From: Prevotellaceae bacterium
Lineage (GTDB): Bacteria > Bacteroidota > Bacteroidia > Bacteroidales > UBA932
Direction: 5' to 3'
NCBI GenBank assembly: GCA_031278495.1
Contig: JAITKG010000019.1
Location: 1 to 15,901 of the forward strand
Length of the DNA stretch: 15,901 bases
The notes beneath the pieces are model-generated. The model searched no databases. It saw nothing but the letters and a program-made list of their open reading frames with translations, and was not told the DNA's origin. Both the position numbers and the translations under genes were made by a program. The stretch's first letter is position 1. Every line of letters starts with the position of its first letter. Below are positions 6,231 to 13,059 of the stretch, in pieces.

Positions 6231-8744
6231 ATGATAGAAAATAACGAATCAACCGAACGGATTATTAAAATCAATATCGAGGAGGAAATGAAGAGCGCCT
6301 ACATTGACTATTCCATGTCAGTGATAGTGGCGCGCGCGCTTCCCGATGTACGCGACGGATTGAAACCCGTACACCGCCGCATCCTTTTCGGGATGGACGA
6401 ATTGGGGCTGGCTGCCGGGAAACCTTATAAAAAGTCTGCACGTATTGTCGGCGATGTGATGGGGAAATATCATCCGCACGGCGATTCGGCATTGTATGAA
6501 GCGATGGTGCGTATGGCGCAGCCGTGGAGCTTGCGTTACCTCTTGGTAGACGGGCAAGGCAACTTCGGTTCGGTGGATGGCGACGATGCGGCAGCCATGC
6601 GTTATACCGAAGCGCGGCTGCAAAAACTCACGGAAGAAGTGCTCGCCGACCTGGACAAAAATACGGTGGACATGACGCCAAACTATAGCGAGGAATATAA
6701 AGAACCCACTGTATTGGCAAGCAAAGCGCCGCTCTTGTTGCTCAATGGCGCGTCCGGTATTGCCGTGGGAATGGCCACGAACATGCCGCCGCATAATTTG
6801 ACCGAAATTTGTAATGCAATTTGCGCTTACATTGACAACCGCGATATTACGGTGGACGAATTACTGCAATATGTCAAAGGACCGGATTTCCCTACCGGCG
6901 GCACGATTTACGGCTATCAGGGCATTAAAGACGCGTTTGAAACCGGGCGCGGACGGATTGTCATCCGTTCGAAAACGGATATTGAAGTGGCAGACAGCGG
7001 GCGCGAAACTATTGTGGTGAATGAAATTCCCTACATGGTCAATAAAAAGGAACTGATACAAAAAATCGCCGACCTTGTAGAAGAAAAGAAAATCGACGGC
7101 ATCTCTTACGTGAACGACGAAAGCGACCGGAACGGGATGCGTATCGTCATTAAATTGAAGATAGGCGCGGTTGCCAACGTAGTGCTGAATATGTTGTTCA
7201 AATATACGCCGCTGCAATCGACCTTTTCGGTGAACAATATTGCTTTGGTCGATGGCCGCCCGCGCCAGTTGAACCTTATCCAACTGATAAAATATTTCGT
7301 GAAACACCGGCATGAAGTAGTCGTGCGCCGTGCGAAATACGAACTGGAAAAAGCCGAAAAAGAGGCGCATATTTTGGAAGGATTGCTTATTGCATTAGAC
7401 CGGCTGGACGAAGTAATAGCGCTTATCCGCGCGTCGAAAACGCCCGAAGAAGCCCGTACCGGTTTGATGTCGCAGTTTAATTTGACCGAAGTGCAGTCCA
7501 ATGCCATTATAGAAATGCGCCTGCGCCAATTGACCGGGCTGGAACGCGATAAACTTAAGGAAGACTTTACCAAACTGCAACAACTCATCGGCAAGTTGAA
7601 AGAAATCCTGGCAGATGAAAAATTGCAGTTGCAGATAGTAAAAGATGAAACGCTTGCCCTGCGCGACAAATACGGCGATGAACGCCGCACCGGTATTGTA
7701 CATACCGCCGAAGAATTTAACCCCGAAGATTTTTATGCCGACGATGATGTGGTGATTACTATTTCGCACATGGGGTATATCAAACGTACAAACTTAGCCG
7801 AATACCGCCTGCAAAACCGCGGCGGCGTAGGCGCGAAAGGCAGCACCACGCGCGACGAAGATTTTATCGAACACATTTATGTGGCGAATATGCACAGCAC
7901 TATGCTGTTTTTTACCCAAAAGGGACGCGGCTACTGGCTGAAAGTATATGATATTCCCGAAGGCGGGAAAGCCACCAAAGGGCGCGCCATTCAAAATGTT
8001 ATCAATATCGAACCGGATGATAAGGTTATGGCCTATATCAATGTCAAGACCTTGAATGATGCGGAGTATATCAATAATAACTATATTGTGTTGTGTACGA
8101 AGAACGGCACGGTGAAGAAAACATCCCTCGAAGCCTACTCGCGACCGCGATCCAACGGTATCAACGCTATCACTATCCGCGAAGGCGACGAACTGCTCGA
8201 GGCTATCCTGACCAACGGGCAATGCGAAATCTTACTGGCGGGACGTAATGGAAAATGCGTGCGCTTCAACGAATCGAACGTCCGCGCGGTAGGTCGTACG
8301 GGCATGGGCGTGCGCGGGATTACTATTGACGAAACCGACGAAGTAATCGGCATGATTGGCGTGTATCCGGAAACTTCCGCCCAACAGCATACGCATATTA
8401 TGGTGGTGAGCGAAAACGGTTACGGAAAACGCTCGGAACTGGAGGATTACCGCATCACCAACCGCGGCGGGAAAGGTGTGAAAACGCTTAATATTACTGA
8501 AAAAACCGGTAAACTCATCGCCATAAAAGAGGTAACGGACGAAAATGATTTGATGATTATCAACAAATCGGGCTTGACCATTCGTTTGGCAGTGGCTGAT
8601 ATGCGCGTTACGGGACGCGCCACGCAAGGCGTCCGGCTGATTAACATACGGGGGAACGACCAAATTGCAGCAGTGTGCAAAGTCAACAAAAGCGATGAAA
8701 AAGCGGATGAAAACGAACCCGCCGTACCGGAAACGGCGGAATAA
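6231..8744 (+). CDS. gyrA: DNA gyrase subunit A
   Basis: GyrA is the DNA-cleaving subunit of the A2B2 gyrase that introduces negative supercoils using ATP hydrolysed by GyrB. At 837 residues it is near normal family length. The catalytic tyrosine is Y125 in AAMRYTEARL. The quinolone-determining region reads HPHGDSALYE (81-90). S86 corresponds to E. coli S83 and is the sensitive-type residue; E90 sits at the position of E. coli D87. The C-terminal DNA-wrapping domain carries the GyrA box as QNRGGVG (528-534), looser than the E. coli QRRGGKG. A second similar sequence, NRGGKGVK, lies further on. The tail is acidic (KSDEKADENE). The ATG at 6231 was chosen; another ATG at 6221 is out of frame. 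The gene is monocistronic by appearance, with GyrB encoded elsewhere. Confidence 0.98.
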   Translation: MIENNESTERIIKINIEEEMKSAYIDYSMSVIVARALPDVRDGLKPVHRRILFGMDELGLAAGKPYKKSARIVGDVMGKYHPHGDSALYEAMVRMAQPWSLRYLLVDGQGNFGSVDGDDAAAMRYTEARLQKLTEEVLADLDKNTVDMTPNYSEEYKEPTVLASKAPLLLLNGASGIAVGMATNMPPHNLTEICNAICAYIDNRDITVDELLQYVKGPDFPTGGTIYGYQGIKDAFETGRGRIVIRSKTDIEVADSGRETIVVNEIPYMVNKKELIQKIADLVEEKKIDGISYVNDESDRNGMRIVIKLKIGAVANVVLNMLFKYTPLQSTFSVNNIALVDGRPRQLNLIQLIKYFVKHRHEVVVRRAKYELEKAEKEAHILEGLLIALDRLDEVIALIRASKTPEEARTGLMSQFNLTEVQSNAIIEMRLRQLTGLERDKLKEDFTKLQQLIGKLKEILADEKLQLQIVKDETLALRDKYGDERRTGIVHTAEEFNPEDFYADDDVVITISHMGYIKRTNLAEYRLQNRGGVGAKGSTTRDEDFIEHIYVANMHSTMLFFTQKGRGYWLKVYDIPEGGKATKGRAIQNVINIEPDDKVMAYINVKTLNDAEYINNNYIVLCTKNGTVKKTSLEAYSRPRSNGINAITIREGDELLEAILTNGQCEILLAGRNGKCVRFNESNVRAVGRTGMGVRGITIDETDEVIGMIGVYPETSAQQHTHIMVVSENGYGKRSELEDYRITNRGGKGVKTLNITEKTGKLIAIKEVTDENDLMIINKSGLTIRLAVADMRVTGRATQGVRLINIRGNDQIAAVCKVNKSDEKADENEPAVPETAE

Positions 8745-8762
8745 TTCCAGTTAAAAATAACA

Positions 8763-8811
8763 CTGCCTACTGTTTGACAAAGTTTTATTCACTCCAAAGA
8801 GTGCATGGCAG
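8763..8811 (+). terminator. Possible stem-loop downstream of gyrA
   Basis: An outer stem CTGCC (8763-8767) / GGCAG (8807-8811) encloses a small hairpin CACTC-CAAA-GAGTG (8790-8803). No U-run follows. It may be a weak gyrA terminator or a processing structure. The rest of 8745-8922 holds only the promoter of the next gene. Confidence 0.3.
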
Positions 8812-8862
8812 AGGTAAGTTCAATTCATAAATGCAACGACGAAAGAAAAAAGATGAATATTT

Positions 8863-8893
8863 TTTTGTGTTTCAATAATTATTTGTATTTTTG
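8863..8893 (+). promoter_or_regulatory. Promoter of the DUF362-polyferredoxin operon
   Basis: TTTTG at 8863-8867, an 18-base spacer and TATTTTTG at 8886-8893 match the Bacteroidetes -33/-7 pair. The -7 octamer equals that of the ATPase gene. The ATG at 8923 lies 29 bases downstream. Confidence 0.65.
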
Positions 8894-8922
8894 GCAATCC
8901 AAAAACCTTTTAAATTATTATT

Positions 8923-9849
8923 ATGGAACGCAGAAATTTTCTAAAAACGCTTGCATTGGGCGGTGCGGCCGGCATGATGCAACTCCAGCCGGAAAATTTG
9001 TTAGGCAAGCCGGCAAAGGCTTCCGCGACGGCAAATGATTTAGTGGCAGTGATGGGCGGCGAGCCTGTACAACTTTACGGAAAAGCCATTGCCGCAATGG
9101 GCGGTATCGGAAAATTCGTGAAGAAAGGACAACGGGTCGTCGTCAAGCCGAATATAGGCTGGGACCGCAAACCCGAGCTGGCGGCAGACACCAATCCCGA
9201 ATTAGTGGCGGCAATTGTGAAAGACTGTTTAGCGGCAGGCGCTTCGGAAGTGGGCGTCTTCGACCATACGTGCGACGACTGGAAACAATGCTACAAAACC
9301 AGCGGTATTGAAGACGCTGTGAAAGCCGCCGGCGGGAAAATGTTGTTTGCGCATGAAGAAAAGTATTACCGGGAAGTATCCATTCCACAGGGGAAACGCC
9401 TGAAAAAAGCCAAAGTGCATGAAGCGATTTTGGATTATGACGTGTGGATAAATGTGCCGGTATTGAAAAATCATGGCGGCGCGAAGATGACCATAGCCAT
9501 GAAAAATAATATGGGCGTAGTGTGGGATCGCCGTTTCTGGCATTCCAATGATTTGCAGCAATGTATTGCCGATTTTTCCACGTATAAAAAACCGGCATTA
9601 CATATTGTAGACGCCTACCGGATTATGACGCAAAACGGTCCGCAGGGCACCAGTTTGAACGACGTGCAAACGCCCAAAGCAATATTTATCGCTATTGACC
9701 CGGTGGCGGTGGATACGGCTTCCGTGAACTTTTTCAACCAATACAAAACCATGAGCATTAACGACGCCAGCCATATCAAGCTGGGCGAAGAAATGAACGT
9801 GGGAACAACCAAACTTGATACCCTGAAAATAGAGCGTATCAGATTATAA
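8923..9849 (+). CDS. Tat-exported DUF362 protein
   Basis: This 308-residue protein begins with a twin-arginine signal, ERRNFLK followed by LALGGAAG, so it is probably exported folded across the inner membrane by Tat. The mature part matches the DUF362 family: VVVKPNIGWDR (72-82), VPVLKNHGGAKMT (178-190), MKNNMGVV (193-200) and DPVAVDTAS (259-267). DUF362 proteins often occur with or fused to 4Fe-4S ferredoxin domains, but their reaction is not established. This copy has only a few cysteines (C102, C117, C123, C214) and no CxxCxxC cluster of its own. The polyferredoxin gene starts 92 bases downstream with no obvious promoter between, so the two are probably co-transcribed and act together at the membrane. 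Confidence 0.9.
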   Translation: MERRNFLKTLALGGAAGMMQLQPENLLGKPAKASATANDLVAVMGGEPVQLYGKAIAAMGGIGKFVKKGQRVVVKPNIGWDRKPELAADTNPELVAAIVKDCLAAGASEVGVFDHTCDDWKQCYKTSGIEDAVKAAGGKMLFAHEEKYYREVSIPQGKRLKKAKVHEAILDYDVWINVPVLKNHGGAKMTIAMKNNMGVVWDRRFWHSNDLQQCIADFSTYKKPALHIVDAYRIMTQNGPQGTSLNDVQTPKAIFIAIDPVAVDTASVNFFNQYKTMSINDASHIKLGEEMNVGTTKLDTLKIERIRL

Positions 9850-9941
9850 CAACACTAATTACAAAAGTTATCAACAAAGTTACGAACTATTTTAATAGGA
9901 CGTGGTATAGCTTGTGTAAACCGGTGGACAAATCCAAAATT

Positions 9942-11456
9942 ATGTATAAAATACTTCGTCGTTTACGTGTCATTGTGGCGTTGTTGGTTTTAACGCCCAT
10001 CACGCTGGTTTTTGTGGATATTAGCGGGGAAACAACCGCTTTTTTCCAGTGGCTGCTGCGGTGGCAGTTCACGCCCGCCTTGCTGGGCGTCGCTACCGGG
10101 ACATTGGGAATATTGCTGTTTATCGTATTGCTTACCCTTCTATTCGGGCGCGCCTATTGTTCCGTACTTTGCCCTGCCGGCATTTTCCAGGATGTGGTTA
10201 CGACTGTCGCCAATCTTTTCAAAAGCAAAAAAGCGCGCCGTTACCGGTATGCAGAGCCATACCGGTGGCTGCGCTACGGCATTATGACAGTTACCGTAGC
10301 CTTGATGATTTTAGGCAGTGCGGCATTGTTATTGTGGTTAGACCCTTACAGCAATTACGGGCGTGTGGCGGAAAATGTATTCCGTCCGTCGGTAACGGGT
10401 ATTAACAACTTGGGGGCGTCCCTGTTTCCTACGACATTTTACCGCGTAAGTTACAAAACGTTTACTTACGGCAGTATTATTGGCGGTGCAGTGTTTTTTG
10501 TGCTGGTTACCGCCCTGAGCGCTTGGCGCGGGCGTTTGTACTGTAACGCCATTTGTCCTGTTGGTTCATTGCTGGGCTTGGTTTCCAAGTATTCCCTTTT
10601 CCGTATCGGCATTGACAAAGGCAAGTGTACCCATTGCCGTATGTGTGAAATTTCCTGCAAGGCGCAATGCGTAAACGCCAAAGAAGAACGGGTGGATACT
10701 TCGCGTTGCGTGCAGTGCTACAATTGCACGGCGGTTTGTAAATTTAATGCCATTGGTTTCCGGTTTGCTTATGCCCGGAAAGAACAGCCGGCATCGCCCG
10801 ACCCGAGTAAACGCAGGGTATTCATCGCTTCGGCAGGGTTGTTGGGTGCGGCGGTGTTGGCTAAATTAGTAACCCCGAAACTGCGGCTGCACGCCAATAA
10901 CCACAAAGCCGTTGCCCCGCCGGGCGCGCAAAGTTTAGAGCACTTGAAGCAGCATTGTACGGCATGTCATGCGTGTATCGCCAAATGTCCTTCGCAGGTA
11001 TTGCGTCCGGCATTGGGCGAGTACGGTTTGGATGGCGTGCTGATGCCGGTCATGGATTACAATAATTCCTACTGCAATTACGAATGTACGGACTGTTCGT
11101 CTATCTGCCCCAATGGCGCATTGCATCCCTTGACGGTAGAGCAAAAGAAGACCACCCAGATTGGCAAAGCCACGTTCAAAGCCGGCAATTGCATTGTGGT
11201 GATTGACGGAACGGATTGCGGCGCATGCGACGAACACTGTCCTACCAAAGCTGTGCACATGGTGCCATACCGCGACGGATTGCTGGTGCCGGAAGTAGAT
11301 ACCAGTTTATGTATCGGCTGTGGCGGCTGCGAGTATATTTGCCCGGGGCGTCCCGGAAAAGCCATTTTCATACAAGGGAACGCCGAACATCAAGTAGCGC
11401 AATTGCCCCAACGGGAACAGCAGGAAGAAAAAAATGTAACCGACTTCGGGTTTTAG
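9942..11456 (+). CDS. Membrane polyferredoxin: NapH-like half fused to NapG-like half
   Basis: A 504-residue membrane iron-sulfur protein. The N-terminal half has hydrophobic segments near 8-25, 45-68, 112-133 and 175-194. It has two CxxxCP motifs (C73/C77 and C201/C205) as in NapH/NosR-type proteins, then two 4Fe-4S motifs (C229-C239 and C256-C266). Residues 288-310 then read DPSKRRVFIASAG plus a hydrophobic stretch, which looks like an internal Tat signal. Beyond it are four more cysteine clusters (C339-C349, C378-C389, C426-C433, C457-C467). The order resembles NapH followed by NapG in one chain, suggesting electron transfer from membrane quinol through ferredoxin centres to an exported partner. 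The neighbouring DUF362 protein is the obvious candidate. I chose ATG 9942 over TTG 9912. The electron acceptor is unknown. Confidence 0.88.
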   Translation: MYKILRRLRVIVALLVLTPITLVFVDISGETTAFFQWLLRWQFTPALLGVATGTLGILLFIVLLTLLFGRAYCSVLCPAGIFQDVVTTVANLFKSKKARRYRYAEPYRWLRYGIMTVTVALMILGSAALLLWLDPYSNYGRVAENVFRPSVTGINNLGASLFPTTFYRVSYKTFTYGSIIGGAVFFVLVTALSAWRGRLYCNAICPVGSLLGLVSKYSLFRIGIDKGKCTHCRMCEISCKAQCVNAKEERVDTSRCVQCYNCTAVCKFNAIGFRFAYARKEQPASPDPSKRRVFIASAGLLGAAVLAKLVTPKLRLHANNHKAVAPPGAQSLEHLKQHCTACHACIAKCPSQVLRPALGEYGLDGVLMPVMDYNNSYCNYECTDCSSICPNGALHPLTVEQKKTTQIGKATFKAGNCIVVIDGTDCGACDEHCPTKAVHMVPYRDGLLVPEVDTSLCIGCGGCEYICPGRPGKAIFIQGNAEHQVAQLPQREQQEEKNVTDFGF

Positions 11457-11476
11457 CGTGCGTAAATTTAAATAGT

Positions 11477-11529
11477 AAATGCAACCGAAGCCGGAAAAAC
11501 TATATTTTGGAAAATATTTTCCTGCATTT
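11477..11529 (+). terminator. AT-rich stem region after the polyferredoxin gene
   Basis: AAATGCA (11477-11483) pairs with TGCATTT (11523-11529). Just inside the right arm is a perfect 14-base palindrome, GGAAAATATTTTCC (11509-11522). It sits about 20 bases past the stop and could act as a transcript end. The pairing is AT-rich and no clean U-run is present, so confidence is low. Confidence 0.3.
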
Positions 11530-11588
11530 TAAATAATCCGGTGGCATTTGATATTTTTAATCTGTGCGGCGCATATCACAAAAATAAA

Positions 11589-11620
11589 TTTTGCCATATC
11601 CAAAAAAAATTGTACTTTCG
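11589..11620 (+). promoter_or_regulatory. Promoter of infC-rpmI-rplT
   Basis: TTTTG (11589-11593), a 19-base spacer and TACTTTCG (11613-11620) match the Bacteroidetes promoter. The -7 element carries the same TTCG variant as gyrA. The predicted start of transcription gives a leader of about 30 bases before the infC start. Confidence 0.75.
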
Positions 11621-11641
11621 CGCACTGTAAATAGTAAACAT

Positions 11642-11647
11642 AGGAGG
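11642..11647 (+). promoter_or_regulatory. Strong Shine-Dalgarno AGGAGG of infC
   Basis: AGGAGG is followed by 8 bases and then ATA at 11656. A perfect Shine-Dalgarno is unusual here: no other gene in the window has one, as expected for Bacteroidetes. It decides the infC start, because no ATG, GTG or TTG occurs in frame before the conserved N-terminal domain. Confidence 0.85.
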
Positions 11648-11655
11648 AAAAAACT

Positions 11656-12261
11656 ATAGCAACACCGTACAGACCGCGTCCCACATATACGCCGGGCACC
11701 AGATCTAATAAGTCGAAGCCGGACAACAGAAAGAAAGAACAAGTACCGGAGCTTCGCATAAACCATGAAATTCGCGCGCGCGAAGTCCGGTTGGTAGGCG
11801 ATAATGTTCCCAATAGCCAGGGCGTATTTCCCATTGCCGAAGCTTTGCGCATGGCACAAGGCTTGGAATTGGATTTAGTGGAAATATCGCCGAATGCCGA
11901 ACCGCCGGTATGTAAAATTATTGATTACCAAAAATACCTTTATCTGCAACGCAAGAAAGCGAAAGAGATGAAGGCGAATGCGGCAAAAATAGTGATTAAG
12001 GAAGTGCGGTTTGGTCCGAATACCGACGAGCATGATTACCTGTTTAAGTTAAAACATGCGCAAAGTTTTTTGCAGGAAGGCGCAAAAGTCAAGTCCTATG
12101 TATTTTTCAAGGGGCGGACGATTATGCGTCCCGAACAGGGCGAAAAATTATTATTACGGTTTGCCGTAGACTTGGAAGAATACGGGAAAGCCGAACAATT
12201 GCCGAAACTGGAAGGAAAACGAATGATTATGATGATTGCGCCGCTGTCGAAAAAAAAGTAG
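11656..12261 (+). CDS. infC: Translation initiation factor IF-3, AUA start codon
   Basis: IF-3 binds the 30S subunit, blocks 50S joining and checks the start codon and initiator tRNA. The N-domain (RINHEIRAREVR, then DLVEISPNAEPPVCKI) and C-domain (VKSYVFFKGR through EGKRMIMMIAPLSKKK) are complete. I place the start at ATA 11656: an in-frame TAG lies at 11641-11643, AGGAGG sits 8 bases ahead, and the first TTG (11791) falls inside the conserved N-domain, beyond RINHEIRAREVR. This gives 201 residues with a basic, Pro-rich N-terminal tail of about 33 residues before RINHEIRA, longer than the 14 of E. coli IF-3. E. coli infC uses AUU, and IF-3 represses its own rare start codon; the same control is likely here. 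rpmI and rplT follow in the usual order. Confidence 0.95.
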   Translation: MATPYRPRPTYTPGTRSNKSKPDNRKKEQVPELRINHEIRAREVRLVGDNVPNSQGVFPIAEALRMAQGLELDLVEISPNAEPPVCKIIDYQKYLYLQRKKAKEMKANAAKIVIKEVRFGPNTDEHDYLFKLKHAQSFLQEGAKVKSYVFFKGRTIMRPEQGEKLLLRFAVDLEEYGKAEQLPKLEGKRMIMMIAPLSKKK

Positions 12262-12310
12262 GCGGTGAAGAAATAGAACATAAATTAAAACCAATAAAAA
12301 TTAAAAAGAG

Positions 12311-12505
12311 ATGCCAAAAATTAAAACGAACTCCGGTGCAAAGAAGCGTTTCACGCTCACCGGCTCGGGAAAAGTAAAGCGTAAACATGCTTACAAAAGC
12401 CACATCTTGACGAAAAAAACGACCAAGCAAAAACGTAATTTAACTCATACGGCGGTAGTGGCTCCGGCAGACGAAAAACGTATTAAAGAATTACTCGTCG
12501 TCTAA
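12311..12505 (+). CDS. rpmI: 50S ribosomal protein L35 (bL35)
   Basis: A 64-residue, strongly basic protein of the large ribosomal subunit. MPKIKTNSGAKKRF at the start and the Lys/Arg-rich centre (SGKVKRKHAYKSH) are diagnostic for bL35, and the length is normal. It lies 49 bases after infC and 78 bases before rplT, the conserved bacterial order, and is probably on the same transcript. The leader AAAAAGAG before the ATG is purine-rich but not a real Shine-Dalgarno. Confidence 0.97.
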   Translation: MPKIKTNSGAKKRFTLTGSGKVKRKHAYKSHILTKKTTKQKRNLTHTAVVAPADEKRIKELLVV

Positions 12506-12524
12506 CAATTTATTTTATTAACCT

Positions 12525-12567
12525 GAATGCCCAGCTAAAAGAGTCCTTCACCGGAACGCTGGCATTC
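12525..12567 (+). promoter_or_regulatory. Hairpin before rplT, candidate L20 autoregulatory site
   Basis: GAATGCCCAGC (12525-12535) pairs with GCTGGCATTC (12558-12567) over 10 base pairs with one bulged C. The loop is 22 bases. It fills most of the rpmI-rplT gap and ends 16 bases before the rplT ATG. L20 represses its own operon in other bacteria by binding mRNA that mimics its 23S rRNA site. That this hairpin plays the same role is inference. Confidence 0.5.
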
Positions 12568-12583
12568 GCAAAACAAACAAATT

Positions 12584-12928
12584 ATGCCTCGTTCAACGAA
12601 TGCGGTGGCGTCAAGAGCCCGCCGCAAAAAAATCCTCAAACTCACTAAAGGTAACTTTTTGGCGCGCGCCAATGTGTGGACTGTCGCCAAAAACACTTAC
12701 GAAAAAGGATTAACCTATGCCTATCGCGACCGTAAAACGAAAAAGCGGGTATTCCGTTCGTTGTGGATTCAACGTATCAATGCCGCTTGCCGCCAACACG
12801 GTTTGACTTACTCGGAATTTATGGGTAAGGCGGCTGCCGGTCATATCGGATTAAACCGTAAGGCGCTTGCCGATCTGGCGATGAACCATCCGCAAGCATT
12901 CGAAGCAGTCGTGAAATCGCTGAAATAA
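12584..12928 (+). CDS. rplT: 50S ribosomal protein L20 (bL20)
   Basis: A 114-residue protein of the large subunit that is essential for early assembly around 23S rRNA domain II. MPRSTNAVASRARRKKILKL, VWTVAKNTYEKG, FRSLWIQRINAACR and LADLAMNHPQAF are typical of Bacteroidetes bL20, and the length is normal. One stretch is unusual: after KG, residues 24-26 are NFL where related proteins usually have Y(F/Y)G, so a conserved aromatic residue and a glycine are replaced. Third gene of the infC-rpmI-rplT cluster. In other phyla L20 represses this operon through its leader mRNA, and a hairpin lies just upstream. Confidence 0.97.
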   Translation: MPRSTNAVASRARRKKILKLTKGNFLARANVWTVAKNTYEKGLTYAYRDRKTKKRVFRSLWIQRINAACRQHGLTYSEFMGKAAAGHIGLNRKALADLAMNHPQAFEAVVKSLK

Positions 12929-12931
12929 CCG

Positions 12932-13020
12932 CTCCCGTGCGGAAACTTATTTCCTCCCGTGTGAAAATTCAGTTCCGCACGGGAGGAAATTTATTTCCAT
13001 ACGTACGGAAATTTATTGCC
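12932..13020 (+). repeat. Four 22-base palindromic units between rplT and the TerC gene
   Basis: Four units with an exact 22-base period start at 12937, 12959, 12981 and 13003. The 18-base cores are variants of GTGCGGAAATTTATTTCC, each containing the small palindrome GGAAAT-ATTTCC. Because of this, 12932-12944 pairs perfectly (13 bp) with 12973-12985, while 12949-12961 pairs perfectly (13 bp) with 12978-12990. The two stems exclude each other. One of them may terminate the rplT transcript, but no strong U-run follows. The rest of the gap to 13059 shows no clear promoter. Confidence 0.75.
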
Positions 13021-13059
13021 TCTGTTTTATTCCCTGTCAAAAATATAAACCGGTAAACA

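Noticed and set aside
9912..9941. TTG start extending the polyferredoxin by ten residues
   Set aside because: ATG 9942 lies directly before the first basic and hydrophobic segment, and the extension has no supporting signal.
12937..13020. Possible CRISPR-like or toxin-antitoxin operator array
   Set aside because: Units of 22 bases have only 4-base gaps, so no spacers, and no antitoxin-type gene is adjacent.
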